DNA of 64,000 nucleotides from an uncultured Alphaproteobacteria bacterium (GCA_902515765.1 CABXVZ010000005.1:1-64000), one strand, 5' to 3'; counted from the stretch's first letter, positions 18,374 to 29,416 are shown. The notes: a model not told the origin generated them from the sequence alone. Numbers and translations are program-made.

Positions 18374-19712
18374 TACAGACAGTGTATTGCATGGTTTTAC
18401 AGATTTAAAAAATTTAGATGACCTAGGTCCAATAGTCCTTAATCAAGCAAAGGGTATCTATGTGTACGATCAAAGTGGTAAAAAATATTTAGATGCAAAT
18501 TCAGGGCTGTGGAATTCTGTTGTGGGCTTTGATCACCCTAGAATGATAGAAGTTGCTAAAAAACAATATGAAAAATTTTCAGGTTATCATTCTTTTTTTG
18601 GCAGAATTTCAGAACCGGCTGTGAGACTTGCAGATAAACTAATTGAAATATCTCCTTTTTCACGAGGAAAAGTTTTTTTTACTAATTCAGGCTCTGAAGC
18701 AAATGATACAACAGTTAAACTCTTATGGTTTATCAACCGTCGCAAAGGTAAACCTCAACGAAGAAAAATTATCACACGTATCAATTCTTATCATGGGGTG
18801 ACCGCAGTATCGGCTTCTATGACAGGGAAACCTTATAATAGTGAATTTGGATTGCCTTTAGAAGGTTTTATTCATTCTGCTTGTCCCCATTATTGGAAAT
18901 TTGGCCATGAGGGTGAAAGTGAAGAGGCTTTTACTATTAGGATGGGAGAGGATTTAGAAAATATTATTCAAAAAGAAGGACCTGAAAGTATTGCAGGCTT
19001 CTTCGCTGAGCCAGTTATGGGTGCTGGAGGTGTTATCCCTCCATCCCAGGGTTACTTTGATTTAGTACAAACAATTTTAAAAAGATACGATATTCCATTC
19101 ATAGCTGATGAGGTGATTTGTGGTTTTGGAAGAACAGGAAATTTATGGGGCTCTCAGACATATAATATACAGCCAGACATTGTTATAGCTTCGAAATGTA
19201 TCACATCAGGTTTTTTTCCTTTGGGGGCAGTTATTCTGGGAGAAAGAATGACCCAACAAATGATGGATGCCTCCTATGAAGCTGAAGAGTTTTTTCATGG
19301 ATTTACTGCAGGCGGTCATCCGGTTGGATGCGCTTTAGCATTAGAGGCAATTGATATTATAATTAATGAAAAAATGATTGAGAATGTAAGAAGATTAGAA
19401 CCTATTTTTATGGGTGGATTAAAGAAATTTGAAGGATTGGATCATATCGGTGAGGCCAGAGGAGTTGGTCTTATGGGTGCTCTTGAAATGGTTCAAGATA
19501 AAAAATCAAAAAAATCTTTTGATGGTTCCATCTCAATTGGTGAAAGAGTAGCTAACAAGTGTATAGAGAATGGACTAATTTGTAGACCTCTTGGTCCTTC
19601 CATAGTTTTATGTCCACCTTTTATTACTACAGACGATGAAATGGAAATTATATTTGATACTTTAGATAAAACTTTAAAAAAGGTTTTTAGCGAAGTTAAG
19701 TCTTTAATATAA
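18366..19712 (+). CDS. Class III (PLP-dependent) omega-aminotransferase
   Basis: FFTNSGSEANDTTVKL, FIADEVICGFGRTG, IASKCITSGFFPLGAV. ATG at 18366 preferred over TTG at 18363. Confidence 0.93.
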   Translation: MINTDSVLHGFTDLKNLDDLGPIVLNQAKGIYVYDQSGKKYLDANSGLWNSVVGFDHPRMIEVAKKQYEKFSGYHSFFGRISEPAVRLADKLIEISPFSRGKVFFTNSGSEANDTTVKLLWFINRRKGKPQRRKIITRINSYHGVTAVSASMTGKPYNSEFGLPLEGFIHSACPHYWKFGHEGESEEAFTIRMGEDLENIIQKEGPESIAGFFAEPVMGAGGVIPPSQGYFDLVQTILKRYDIPFIADEVICGFGRTGNLWGSQTYNIQPDIVIASKCITSGFFPLGAVILGERMTQQMMDASYEAEEFFHGFTAGGHPVGCALALEAIDIIINEKMIENVRRLEPIFMGGLKKFEGLDHIGEARGVGLMGALEMVQDKKSKKSFDGSISIGERVANKCIENGLICRPLGPSIVLCPPFITTDDEMEIIFDTLDKTLKKVFSEVKSLI

Positions 19713-20667
19713 CTGAGCCAGTCGTTTTTCGACTTTCTATATCGATATGTGCCTGAGCTACTTCCTCAAGTTTGTATTCCGTGATATTTTTAAATTCAAT
19801 TATTTTTGTTTCAATCATCTCAAATAGCATGGCGCTTGATTGAAGAAGCCACTTACGATTAGCATAGAAATGAAAAAGAGTAGGGCGAGTTAAATGAAGA
19901 GAGCCCGTCATTAAATCAGACATTTGTAATTTTTTATACATTCCAGATGATTGCCCAAAGGAAACAACAGTTCCATGTTTTTTTAGACATTTAAAAGAAT
20001 CAAACATAGTATCTTGGCCAACACTATCGTATACAACATCAACTCCTTCATTATTAGTGAGGGCTTGAACTACACTTAAAAATTTTTGATCTTTATAATT
20101 AATCATTTTTGCATAACCATTACTAGTAGCTATACTGCATTTGTGGTCTGAGCCTGCCGTCCCTATAAGATGACATCCTATACTGTTAATCCATTGGCCT
20201 GCAATTAAACCAACGCCTCCAGCAGCAGCATGAAATAAAACTTTATGATGAGGCTCTAATTTAAAACTATCCAATACAAGATATTTAACGGTTAATCCTT
20301 TTAGGATAGCAGATGCTGCAATTTCGTATGAAATACTATCAGGAATTAAAACTGCTAAGTTTTCATCAATAACTCTATGTGTTGAGTAAGCGTTATTCGC
20401 CTGAGCATAAGCAACACGATCGCCGACTTTAAAATTTTCTACGTTTTGTCCAATAGCCTCTATTTCGCCTGCTCCCTCTGAGCCTAAAACTAAGTTTTGT
20501 TCATAAGGCCAAGGATAAAGCCCCTCTCTAAAATAAATATCAATAAAATTAACACCAATAGAATGATTTTTAATTAAAACTTCATTTGGTTTTAAATTAG
20601 GTAATTCAAAATCTATTTTTTGTAATACATTTACTCCACCCGGCTTTTTTGCAACTATAGAATGCAT
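19696..20667 (-). CDS. NADPH:quinone oxidoreductase (zinc-independent MDR family)
   Basis: VLGSEGAGEIEAIG, KVLFHAAAGGVGLIAGQW, VDVVYDSVGQDTF-like motifs. Confidence 0.9.
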   Translation of the reverse strand: MHSIVAKKPGGVNVLQKIDFELPNLKPNEVLIKNHSIGVNFIDIYFREGLYPWPYEQNLVLGSEGAGEIEAIGQNVENFKVGDRVAYAQANNAYSTHRVIDENLAVLIPDSISYEIAASAILKGLTVKYLVLDSFKLEPHHKVLFHAAAGGVGLIAGQWINSIGCHLIGTAGSDHKCSIATSNGYAKMINYKDQKFLSVVQALTNNEGVDVVYDSVGQDTMFDSFKCLKKHGTVVSFGQSSGMYKKLQMSDLMTGSLHLTRPTLFHFYANRKWLLQSSAMLFEMIETKIIEFKNITEYKLEEVAQAHIDIESRKTTGSVILKT

Positions 20668-20718
20668 TAAGGCAATTTATACTATCCTCATATATGAATA
20701 AATATTAATTTCTAAAGA

Positions 20719-20746
20719 CTTGAAAAAATTTCTTTCAATCCCAAAT
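20719..20746 (+). promoter_or_regulatory. Sigma-32-type heat-shock promoter
   Basis: CTTGAAA-N14-CCCAAAT upstream of an hsp20 gene. Confidence 0.65.
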
Positions 20747-20801
20747 TAATTAAAGAAGTTGCCATTAGGGGCTTTTTTATAAACAACGCAGGTTTAAAAA
20801 A

Positions 20802-20838
20802 CTGCAATTTAAATTAACGCTTAAGGAGGTTAATTATG
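20802..20838 (+). promoter_or_regulatory. Candidate RNA thermometer hairpin covering the Shine-Dalgarno
   Basis: AATTAAC-gcttaaggag-GTTAATT dyad holding AAGGAG next to the ATG at 20836. Confidence 0.45.
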
Positions 20839-21282
20839 ACTACATTTGACTTATCTCCATTATGGAGATCATCAGTGGGATTTGATGAGTTTGATAGACT
20901 TTTCGACTCTGTATTTTCTACAAATAATAAGGGTGCTTCATATCCACCTTACAATATCGCTAAGCACGATAAAAATATTTATCAGATTACAATGGCTATT
21001 GCTGGATTTGATCAACATCAAATTAATATTTCTCAGGAAGGTAATTTGCTTACAGTCAAAGGAGTTATGGGCAATGATAAAGAAGAGGATAAAACTGAAT
21101 TTCTTTATCGAGGTATTGCCAATAGAAACTTTGAGAGAAAATTTGAGTTAGCTGATACTGTAAAAGTTATCAAAGCTGATTTAAAAAATGGATTGCTAAG
21201 TATTGATCTGGAAAGAGAGATACCTGAGCATCAAAAGCCAAGAAATATTCAAATTAATACTGACAAACTTTTGTCAGCTTAA
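20836..21282 (+). CDS. Hsp20/alpha-crystallin small heat-shock protein (IbpA-like)
   Basis: FDLSPLWRSSVGFDEFDRLF, YPPYNIAKHDKNIYQITMAIAGF, RNFERKFELAD, GLLSIDLEREIPE. Confidence 0.95.
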   Translation: MTTFDLSPLWRSSVGFDEFDRLFDSVFSTNNKGASYPPYNIAKHDKNIYQITMAIAGFDQHQINISQEGNLLTVKGVMGNDKEEDKTEFLYRGIANRNFERKFELADTVKVIKADLKNGLLSIDLEREIPEHQKPRNIQINTDKLLSA

Positions 21283-21289
21283 TAAAAAT

Positions 21290-21315
21290 GGGGGCACTAA
21301 GCCCCCTTTTTTTTT
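21290..21315 (+). terminator. Rho-independent terminator after hsp20
   Basis: GGGGGC-actaa-GCCCCC followed by T9. Confidence 0.92.
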
Positions 21316-21316
21316 A

Positions 21317-21910
21317 TTAGTCTAATTGAGAAGCAACAAATTCCCAGTTTACTAGATTATCGAGAAATGCCTTTAAGTAGTCAGGGCGTTTATTTCTATA
21401 ATCAATATAATAAGAATGTTCCCACACATCACATCCCAAAATAGGCTTCATCCCATCAACTAAAGGGTTAGAAGCATTGGGGGACTTTGTGACAACTAGC
21501 TTGCCATTGTCAATAGCTAGCCAAGCCCAACCTGAGCCAAATTGTGTTGTGCCTGCTTGAACAAAAGCTTCCTTGAATTGATCCACACCACCAAAGTCAG
21601 AGATAATTCTGCTTTCTAGCTCAGAAGGTATAGCGCCTCCACCACTGGGTTTCATACATTGCCAAAATAAAATATGATTCCAGTGTTGGCCTGCATTATT
21701 AAAAATTCCAGCCATAGTGCTCTCTTTAGATGATTTAACAACAATATCCTCTAATGAAGCGTCTTGTAAGTCTGAGTCTTTGACCAAGTTGTTTAAATTA
21801 GTTACATAAGTTTGATGATGTTTGCCGTGATGAAAATCCAGGGTTTCCGAAGACATATACGGTGCAAGGGCATCATTTGCATAGGGTAAATTAGGTAGTT
21901 CAAAAGCCAT
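21317..21910 (-). CDS. sodB: Fe/Mn superoxide dismutase
   Basis: FELPNLPYANDALAPYMSSETLDFHHGKHHQTYV, GCDVWEHSYYIDYRNKRPDYL. Confidence 0.96.
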   Translation of the reverse strand: MAFELPNLPYANDALAPYMSSETLDFHHGKHHQTYVTNLNNLVKDSDLQDASLEDIVVKSSKESTMAGIFNNAGQHWNHILFWQCMKPSGGGAIPSELESRIISDFGGVDQFKEAFVQAGTTQFGSGWAWLAIDNGKLVVTKSPNASNPLVDGMKPILGCDVWEHSYYIDYRNKRPDYLKAFLDNLVNWEFVASQLD

Positions 21911-22003
21911 ATTTGTTTCCTTTTATTAATATCATGTTCTTATTTTTTATATTATTGGATCTACGTTGACAACCTTTGAGCAAAAGTACTAATCTTTTTA
22001 AAA

Positions 22004-22801
22004 ATGAGTAATATCATTAGTGTTCAATCAAGCGTATTTAATGACCTTGTAGGTAATCAAGCTGCGAGACATATTTTAAGTAATAGAAACTATAATTTTT
22101 ATGAAATCCCCACTGTAATTTTAACTTCTCATAAAGCCTACAAAAACTCTCTCCAATTGCATACGGAAAACCTAAATCCCTGGAAAATATTTTCTAGTGT
22201 CAAAAAAACATACAAATTAAAAAAACAAGACTTAACAATTGTTGGATATATTCCAAATGTTGAGACTTCAAAATATATTTCAAAAATAATTGTAGATCAG
22301 AAAAGAATTTTATTAGATCCTGTTATGGGGGATGTGGGAGTTGGATTATATATTAGCAAGGATGTTGCACAATTTTTTAGAAACACAATAACTAAAGTAT
22401 CTTTTATTTCTGCCAACTTTTTTGAATGGTCATATCTAAATTATAGAAATATTAATAATTATGAACTGCCTTTAATTATTGAAGATTTAAAAAAATTTTC
22501 TAATACGCATAACACACAATTACTCATTAGAAGTATTCCTTATAAAGGGAAGCTATTAAATATACTGTGTCACAAAAATAAAGTTTGGGGGATAACAACA
22601 CCTCACTTAAATTTTAAAAATAGATTTCATGGAGCAGGGGACTTATCTACTGCTCTTTATGCTCACTATATAAATGAAAAGGTTTCTTTGAAACAAACTC
22701 TAGAAAATGTAACCGGGAATATTTATAATTTATTAGCTAAGAAAAAGTCGAAATCAAGTCGAGGTGTTTTTTTTAAGGCTAAGAGCTTAAGTAATCTTTA
22801 A
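22004..22801 (+). CDS. Pyridoxal kinase (PdxY/PdxK-like)
   Basis: ISVQSSVFNDLVGNQAA, ILLDPVMGDVGVGLY, FHGAGDLSTALYAHY. Confidence 0.87.
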   Translation: MSNIISVQSSVFNDLVGNQAARHILSNRNYNFYEIPTVILTSHKAYKNSLQLHTENLNPWKIFSSVKKTYKLKKQDLTIVGYIPNVETSKYISKIIVDQKRILLDPVMGDVGVGLYISKDVAQFFRNTITKVSFISANFFEWSYLNYRNINNYELPLIIEDLKKFSNTHNTQLLIRSIPYKGKLLNILCHKNKVWGITTPHLNFKNRFHGAGDLSTALYAHYINEKVSLKQTLENVTGNIYNLLAKKKSKSSRGVFFKAKSLSNL

Positions 22802-23810
22802 TTAAAATCTCAGCTATTTGGACAGTATTAAGAGCAGCTCCTTTTCTTAAATTATCGGAAACACACCAGAAATTTAAACCATTTTTAATTGTCGGATCTC
22901 TTCTAATCCGACTGACATATACTGGATCTAAACCAGCAGATTCAACTGGAGTTACGTAACCTTCATCGGCCCTATAATCAATCATTTTTAAACCTGGAGC
23001 TGATTTAAAAATATCTCGTACTTGATCTTCTTCGTACTCTTTTTCAAATTCTAAATTAACAGCCAATGAATGAGAGACAAATACTGGAACCCTAACACAT
23101 GTTGCTGTAAGTTCTATTTTAGGGTCCAGAATTTTTTTTGTTTCATTGTACATTTTCCATTCTTCTTTTGTTTGGCCATCCTCTAAAAAGATATCAATAT
23201 GAGGAATGACGTTGAATGCAATTTGTTTAGTAAATTTTTCTTTGACAACAGCCTCATTTGAATAAATTGATTTTGTTTGATTAAATAATTCGTCTGCAGC
23301 TTCTTTGCCCGCACCTGAGACTGATTGATAGGTCGAAACAACAATTCGTTTAATTGTAAATTGATCATGCAGAGGTTTGACAGCTACCAACATTCCCATT
23401 GTGGAGCAATTAGGATTTGAAATAATATTTTTAGTTCTAAAATTCTTTAAGGCTTCAGGATTCACCTCTGCAACCACTAAAGGAACTTCGGGATCAGTTC
23501 TAAAATGAGATGTATTATCAATAACAATACAACCTTGCTTTGCTGCCTTTGGAGCAAATTCACTAGAAATTTTAGCACCAGGAGAGAAAATGGCTATGTC
23601 AGTATCTGAAAAATCATATTCTGCTAAGTCACCAACTACGACTGATTTATTTTCACCATAATTGATTGTGCTTCCCTTAGAACGAGAAGAAGCCAAAGCA
23701 ATTAGATCAGAATATTGAATTTCTTTTTCATCAATAATATCTAAAACTTCTCTTCCCACATTACCAGTAGCACCAACAACTGCAATTTTAGGTTTTTTTG
23801 AAGAAGACAA
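22779..23810 (-). CDS. asd: Aspartate-semialdehyde dehydrogenase
   Basis: KIAVVGATGNVGREVL, IISNPNCSTMGMLVAVKPLHD. Confidence 0.96.
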   Translation of the reverse strand: MSSSKKPKIAVVGATGNVGREVLDIIDEKEIQYSDLIALASSRSKGSTINYGENKSVVVGDLAEYDFSDTDIAIFSPGAKISSEFAPKAAKQGCIVIDNTSHFRTDPEVPLVVAEVNPEALKNFRTKNIISNPNCSTMGMLVAVKPLHDQFTIKRIVVSTYQSVSGAGKEAADELFNQTKSIYSNEAVVKEKFTKQIAFNVIPHIDIFLEDGQTKEEWKMYNETKKILDPKIELTATCVRVPVFVSHSLAVNLEFEKEYEEDQVRDIFKSAPGLKMIDYRADEGYVTPVESAGLDPVYVSRIRRDPTIKNGLNFWCVSDNLRKGAALNTVQIAEILIKDYLSS

Positions 23811-23811
23811 A

Positions 23812-24894
23812 TTAAATTCTCTCGATAATTAGATCGCCCATTTTAGAGCAAGATACTAAGGTTTGATTTTCATCTGTATAAATGTCACCTGTTCTAAATT
23901 CCTCTGAAAGAACCTTTTGAACAGCATTCTCTAGCTTGTCAGACAATTCCGGTTTATTGAGATTATATTTCAACATCATAGAAAGGCTTAATATAGTAGC
24001 TATCGGATTGGCTTTATCTTGACCCGCTATATCTGGGGCACTCCCATGGACTGGCTCAAAAAGACCATGCCTTTTACCATTAACTTCAGCACCTAGGGAA
24101 GCTGAAGGCAACATTCCTAGAGAACCAGTAAGCATGGCAGCACAGTCACTAAGAAGGTCACCAAAAAGATTATCAGTAACAATTACATCAAATTGTTTTG
24201 GGTTCCTCACTAGTTGCATAGCACAGTTATCGGCTAACATGTTTTCTAGTTGAACTTCAGAAAAATCATTGTGTGTTTCTTTAACAACGTTTCTCCAAAG
24301 GACACCTGTTTCCATTACATTGGCTTTTTCTACAGAGGTAACCTTATTGTTTCTTTTTTTTGCTAAATCAAATGCTACTCGCGCTATACGATCAATCTCA
24401 TAGTCATGGTAGACTTGTGTGTCGACAGCTTTTTTTCCATCTGATGTTTCTTCTATACCGCGTGGCTGCCCGAAATACACACCCCCTGTCAATTCTCTTA
24501 CGATCATTATATCTAAATTATTAACTACTTCTTTTTTCAAAGTTGAGGCTGAAACAAGAGCTTCGAAAACAAGGGCTGGTCTTAAATTAGCGAATAGTTC
24601 TAACTCTTTTCTTAAACCTAATAAGCCAGCTTCTGGCCTTTTTGATCTTTCAACATCATCCCACTTTGAACCTCCAACCGCACCTAACAATATGGCGTCA
24701 GAATTTTTGGCTTTTTCTAAAACAACAGGTGTTAAGGGTTCTCCATTGGCGTCATAAGACGCCCCACCAACTAATTCTTTTTCATAGATAGCATCTAGTC
24801 CTTGTTCATTTAATTTATCTATAACTCTTATTGCTTGGTCAGCAACTTCTACACCTATGCCATCACCTGGCAAAACTAAAATTTTAGAACTCAT
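23812..24894 (-). CDS. leuB: 3-isopropylmalate dehydrogenase
   Basis: LPGDGIGVEVADQA, VRELTGGVYFGQPRG, NLFGDLLSDCAAMLTGSLGMLPSA. Confidence 0.97.
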   Translation of the reverse strand: MSSKILVLPGDGIGVEVADQAIRVIDKLNEQGLDAIYEKELVGGASYDANGEPLTPVVLEKAKNSDAILLGAVGGSKWDDVERSKRPEAGLLGLRKELELFANLRPALVFEALVSASTLKKEVVNNLDIMIVRELTGGVYFGQPRGIEETSDGKKAVDTQVYHDYEIDRIARVAFDLAKKRNNKVTSVEKANVMETGVLWRNVVKETHNDFSEVQLENMLADNCAMQLVRNPKQFDVIVTDNLFGDLLSDCAAMLTGSLGMLPSASLGAEVNGKRHGLFEPVHGSAPDIAGQDKANPIATILSLSMMLKYNLNKPELSDKLENAVQKVLSEEFRTGDIYTDENQTLVSCSKMGDLIIERI

Positions 24895-25503
24895 TTATTT
24901 ATCCTTAAATAACCAAGGTTTTTGATTTTGTTTTTCATCTTCATAATTACTAATCTTGTCTTGGTAACCAAGAGTAATACCAATGTCATCGAGACCCTGA
25001 AGGAGTCTCTCTTTTCTAAATTCTTCAATTTCAAAATTGAAAGAGTGATTACCTGCCTTAATAGTTTGCTGGGGTAGGTCGATATGAAATTCTGTTTGGT
25101 TTGACGCTGCTGTCATTAACTGATCTAACTGCTCTGGGGTAACAACAATAGGCAAAATGCCATTTTGGAAACAATTATTGTAGAAGATATCTGCAAAACT
25201 TGTTGATACTACACACTTAATTCCAAAATCTTTAAGTGACCAGGGGGCATGCTCTCGACTTGATCCACATCCAAAGTTATCACCTGCAACAAGAATTTTA
25301 GATTGATCATAAGGAGATGTGTTTAAGACAAAATCTTTAATAAGTTTTCCATCATTATCATATCTCATTTCATAAAATAAACTGACACCCAACCCTGTTC
25401 TTTTAATTGTTTTTAAAAATTGTTTAGGAATGATCATGTCTGTATCAATGTTAACTATTGGCAAGGGTGCTGCAATACCTTTTAGATTATTAAACTTATC
25501 CAT
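24895..25503 (-). CDS. leuD: 3-isopropylmalate dehydratase small subunit
   Basis: [29 protein letters not shown]; start at MDKFNNLKG. Confidence 0.96.
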   Translation of the reverse strand: MDKFNNLKGIAAPLPIVNIDTDMIIPKQFLKTIKRTGLGVSLFYEMRYDNDGKLIKDFVLNTSPYDQSKILVAGDNFGCGSSREHAPWSLKDFGIKCVVSTSFADIFYNNCFQNGILPIVVTPEQLDQLMTAASNQTEFHIDLPQQTIKAGNHSFNFEIEEFRKERLLQGLDDIGITLGYQDKISNYEDEKQNQKPWLFKDK

Positions 25504-25504
25504 A

Positions 25505-26914
25505 TTAAATAAAGTCTCTGATATCTGAAATATTACCTTTAATAGCGGAGGCTGCTGCAAGCTCTGGGCTCATTAAATGAGTTCTTCCCCCTCGGCCTTG
25601 TCTACCTTCAAAATTTCTATTAGAAGTTGAGGCACATCGTTCACCAGGTTTTAATTGGTCAGGATTCATGCCAAGACACATAGAGCACCCAGCATCACGC
25701 CATTCAAAACCAGCATCAATAAAAATCTTACTCAGACCTTCCTCTTCAGCTTGCTTTTTAACTAAACCTGATCCGGGAACAATCATTCCGCTAATGTGAC
25801 TTGAAATTTTTTTATCTTTGACTATCAACGCTACATTTCTTAAATCTTCAATTCTTCCGTTGGTGCAAGACCCAATAAAAATTTTATCTAATTTTATATC
25901 AGTAATTTTAGTTCCTGATTTCAAACCCATATAGTCTAATGATCTTTGAATACTTTTTTGTTTATTTTCTGTCTTACCGCTAGATGGATCAGGAACAAAT
26001 CCACTAACAGCTACAACATCTTCAGGGCTTGTTCCCCAAGTCACCATTGGATCTATTTCATCACTATTAATGATAAGTTCATTATCGTAAAAAGCATCTT
26101 GATCGCTAGGCAAAGAGGACCAGTACTCGATCGCTTTTTCCCAGTGATCCTTTGATGGGGCGTAAGGCCTTCCTTTGATATAATCAAAGGTAATTTGATC
26201 TGGAGCTATTAATCCTGCTCTGGCTCCTGCTTCGATACTCATATTGCAAATTGTCATTCTGCTTTCCATTGATAGGGGTTTTAAAGATGTACCAGCATAT
26301 TCAATAACGTGGCCATTGCCTCCCGCAGTACCGATTTGTCCTATTATATAAAGTATTAAATCTTTTGAAGTTACACCGAATGGAAGTTTTCCATTTACTG
26401 CAATACGCATATTTTTGGCAGGTTTTTGAACGATTGTTTGAGTTGCCAAAACATGTTCAACTTCACTTGTTCCTATTCCAAAAGCCAAAGCACCAAAAGC
26501 CCCGTGAGTCGATGTATGACTGTCTCCACATACCATAGTCATTCCAGGTTGGGTTATTCCTTGCTCAGGGCCTATAATGTGAACAATACCTTGTCTTCTG
26601 TCAGATAGCTCAAAATATTCGATATTATGTTCTTTTGTATTTTTAGCTAATGTTTCAACCTGTATACGACTTTGTTCGTCTGAAATATTTTCTCTATTAA
26701 TAGTAGGAACGTTGTGATCAGCGGTAGCAAACGTGGCTTCAGGTCTTCTAACTTTTCTATTGGATAGATTTAGACCTTCAAAAGCTTGAGGGCTTGTTAC
26801 CTCATGCACAAGATGTCGATCAATATACAAAAGGCTTGTGCCATCATCTCGTTGGCCGACTAAATGATCAGACCAAATTTTATCAAAAAGTGTTTTTGGG
26901 CCGTTGTTGCTCAA
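25505..26914 (-). CDS. leuC: 3-isopropylmalate dehydratase large subunit
   Basis: [49 protein letters not shown]. Confidence 0.97.
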   Translation of the reverse strand: MSNNGPKTLFDKIWSDHLVGQRDDGTSLLYIDRHLVHEVTSPQAFEGLNLSNRKVRRPEATFATADHNVPTINRENISDEQSRIQVETLAKNTKEHNIEYFELSDRRQGIVHIIGPEQGITQPGMTMVCGDSHTSTHGAFGALAFGIGTSEVEHVLATQTIVQKPAKNMRIAVNGKLPFGVTSKDLILYIIGQIGTAGGNGHVIEYAGTSLKPLSMESRMTICNMSIEAGARAGLIAPDQITFDYIKGRPYAPSKDHWEKAIEYWSSLPSDQDAFYDNELIINSDEIDPMVTWGTSPEDVVAVSGFVPDPSSGKTENKQKSIQRSLDYMGLKSGTKITDIKLDKIFIGSCTNGRIEDLRNVALIVKDKKISSHISGMIVPGSGLVKKQAEEEGLSKIFIDAGFEWRDAGCSMCLGMNPDQLKPGERCASTSNRNFEGRQGRGGRTHLMSPELAAASAIKGNISDIRDFI

Positions 26915-26927
26915 GATGAAATTTAAA

Positions 26928-27512
26928 TTAGGTTTTAGACTCAGCCTCTTCTGCTTTTTCTTCAGAAGGTACTTCTTCTTTTGATTCTTCTTGTGGAGCC
27001 GAGTCCTCGGTCTTAGTCTCTTCTACAACCTCTGTAGGTGCCTCTTCAGCAACAGGTGCATCTGAAGAAGATGTATCTTCAGCTTTTTCTGCTGGGGCTT
27101 CTACAACATCTTCAATTGAAGAAACATATTGCTCATCATCATACGCTCGACCGTCAGTTCTTTCAGAAATTCTAGCTTTTTTACCAGATAATTCTCTTAG
27201 GTAATAAAGTTTAGCTCTTCTGACATCTCCTACTTTAATTCTTTCAATTGACTCAATAACATTGCTGTAAAGAGGAAAAACTCTTTCTACACCTTCACCG
27301 CTAGATATTTTTCTAACAGAAAAAGATGAATTCAAACCATTATTCTTTTTTCCAATGCAAACGCCTTGAAAAGCCTGAACTCTTTCTTTGTTTCCTTCTT
27401 TAATCTTAACGTTAACTTTGACAGTGTCTCCTGGACCAAAATCTGTAACTTTTGATTTTTTTAAAATTTGTTGAATTTGTGATTGTTCGTAATTTTTAAT
27501 TATTTCATTCAT
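26928..27512 (-). CDS. rplS: Ribosomal protein bL19 with acidic C-terminal extension
   Basis: [29 protein letters not shown]...[15 protein letters not shown], followed by an E/P/A-rich tail. Confidence 0.95.
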   Translation of the reverse strand: MNEIIKNYEQSQIQQILKKSKVTDFGPGDTVKVNVKIKEGNKERVQAFQGVCIGKKNNGLNSSFSVRKISSGEGVERVFPLYSNVIESIERIKVGDVRRAKLYYLRELSGKKARISERTDGRAYDDEQYVSSIEDVVEAPAEKAEDTSSSDAPVAEEAPTEVVEETKTEDSAPQEESKEEVPSEEKAEEAESKT

Positions 27513-27562
27513 TGTATACTCCATCCAATATTTAAAATGTGGGTGGTATTAGAGCGGGTATT

Positions 27563-28288
27563 CTACTCATTTTTGTTTTTTTTTAAATACTTTTTAAATA
27601 AATCTGGTCTATTTTTTTGTGTATTTTCTAAGGAATTCTCTTTCTTCCAGTCCTCAATGTCAGCATGATGACCACTAGTAAGAGTTAGAGGGACTTCAAG
27701 AGACTTATTATTAGGAGCAATCCAAGGGTTTGGTCTCGTGAATTGATCGTGTTCTAAGAGGTCATTATGGAAAGATTCTTCTATATGTGTTTTTTCATTG
27801 CCTAGTACATTGGGTTGAAGTCTCATGAAAGACTCAATAAATAACTGAGATGCAATTTCTCCACCGTTTAAAATAACATCGCTTACAGAAATTTCTTCAA
27901 AACCATAATAATCTATAACTCTTTGGTCGATCCCCTCGTACCTTCCATTTAATATTATAAAATCAGTAACTTGGGTATTTTGAGTTAAATATTGTTGGGT
28001 AAGTTTTATACCTTTTGCAGAGAAACAAATCTTGGTAGATTTTTCTAAATAGTTTCTATCAAAATTTTCTTCAATAGCTTTAGAAATAATATCAGGTCTA
28101 AGAACCATTCCAGGGCCTCCACTAAATGGTTTGTCATCAACTGAGTTTGCAGACAAATCACTATATTCTCTAATATTAATAGTATTAATTTTAAATAATT
28201 TATTTTTAAAAGCTTTACCTAATAAGCCCACTTCTAACATACTAGAAAAACTCTCAGGAAATAGAGTTAGTAAATTAAATGTTGTCAT
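27563..28288 (-). CDS. trmD: tRNA (guanine-N1)-methyltransferase
   Basis: NLLTLFPESF, DKPFSGGPGMVLRP, ILNGRYEGIDQRV. Confidence 0.96.
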   Translation of the reverse strand: MTTFNLLTLFPESFSSMLEVGLLGKAFKNKLFKINTINIREYSDLSANSVDDKPFSGGPGMVLRPDIISKAIEENFDRNYLEKSTKICFSAKGIKLTQQYLTQNTQVTDFIILNGRYEGIDQRVIDYYGFEEISVSDVILNGGEIASQLFIESFMRLQPNVLGNEKTHIEESFHNDLLEHDQFTRPNPWIAPNNKSLEVPLTLTSGHHADIEDWKKENSLENTQKNRPDLFKKYLKKNKNE

Positions 28289-28785
28289 TATGATTTTATA
28301 GTAATTTTTTTTTCAGAGATATTTACTGAAGGGAAATTTTGCTCTGTAAATCTAAAGAATTCATTTTTAGAACTTTTTAGAAAATAAATTTCCAATAAGT
28401 CTCCTGCTCCAAAATTTACAACTGACACTACTCTTCCCACTATTTCATTTTTATTATTGATAACATCAAGGTTTTCAAGGTCATGAAAGTAATATTCATT
28501 TTCTTTGGTAGGGTTTAGTTTTTCTTTTTGTAAGAAAATATTTTTGTTTACGTAAAATTCAACGTCTGTTCTATTATCAATGTTATTTATACTGATTATT
28601 GGACTTTTTTTATCAAAAGAGATAATCTTAATTTTAATGGTGCTTTCATCATCTAAATAGAATGAATCGAACTTATTAATATCTCTATCATCATTTAAAA
28701 AACAATGGAGTCTTAGCAGGCCTTTTGTTCCCTTAGGCCTGCCAATTTTACCAACCTGAATAAATTTACTTTTGGAGAGAGACAA
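28288..28785 (-). CDS. rimM: Ribosome maturation factor RimM
   Basis: FIQVGKIGRPKGTKGLLRL; TTG start at 28785 preferred, just after the rpsP stop. Confidence 0.88.
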   Translation of the reverse strand: MSLSKSKFIQVGKIGRPKGTKGLLRLHCFLNDDRDINKFDSFYLDDESTIKIKIISFDKKSPIISINNIDNRTDVEFYVNKNIFLQKEKLNPTKENEYYFHDLENLDVINNKNEIVGRVVSVVNFGAGDLLEIYFLKSSKNEFFRFTEQNFPSVNISEKKITIKS

Positions 28786-28792
28786 CTTGTTT

Positions 28793-29398
28793 CTATTCTT
28801 TGGGTTTCTCTTCTTCAGTTTTTTCTTCCACAACCTCAGGTTCAGCAGGAGTCTCTTCAGTTGGAGCCGCGGTTTCTTCTGTGGCTACTTCTTCTGCGGG
28901 CGCAGGTGTTTCTTCAGCTGGTGCTTCCTTTGCTGGAACCTCAGGAGTTGCTTCCTCTTGATTAGATTGCTCTTCAGTTTCTACAGGGGTGTCCTCAGCT
29001 GGTTTTTCTGCTTCAGCTTTTGCTGCTTCTGCTGCAACTTTAGCATCTTCTTCGGCTTTTAAGGCTGCCTCTTCTTTGGTCTTTACTCTTTCTTGAGCTT
29101 TTTTCTTTGGTAAATGTTTTTTTGTTTTTTCAGTAACCTTTGGTGCTTCCATCATACCTAGATCAGAGAGAATACGTTGCATTCTCTCAGTAGGCTGTGC
29201 TCCCACTTTAAGCCAATGTTCAGCCCTTTCCTTACTAAGGACTACTCTTTCCTTGTGATCCTTTGGTACCATCGGATTAAAATTTCCAATTTTCTCGATA
29301 AAATTACCATCTCTTGGTGCTCTTTCATCGGCTACCACTATCCTGTAAAAAGGCCTCTTTTTAGAGCCTCCTCTTGCTAGTCTTATTTTTGTTGCCAT
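28793..29398 (-). CDS. rpsP: Ribosomal protein bS16 with long acidic/Ala-Pro C-terminal extension
   Basis: [30 protein letters not shown], then about 90 aa E/A/P-rich tail. Confidence 0.95.
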   Translation of the reverse strand: MATKIRLARGGSKKRPFYRIVVADERAPRDGNFIEKIGNFNPMVPKDHKERVVLSKERAEHWLKVGAQPTERMQRILSDLGMMEAPKVTEKTKKHLPKKKAQERVKTKEEAALKAEEDAKVAAEAAKAEAEKPAEDTPVETEEQSNQEEATPEVPAKEAPAEETPAPAEEVATEETAAPTEETPAEPEVVEEKTEEEKPKE

Positions 29399-29416
29399 GA
29401 TTTCTCCTTTCTTGTT

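Noticed and set aside
28772-29062. 96-aa + strand Phe/Cys/Ser-rich ORF
   Set aside because: Antisense of the E/A/P-rich rpsP tail.
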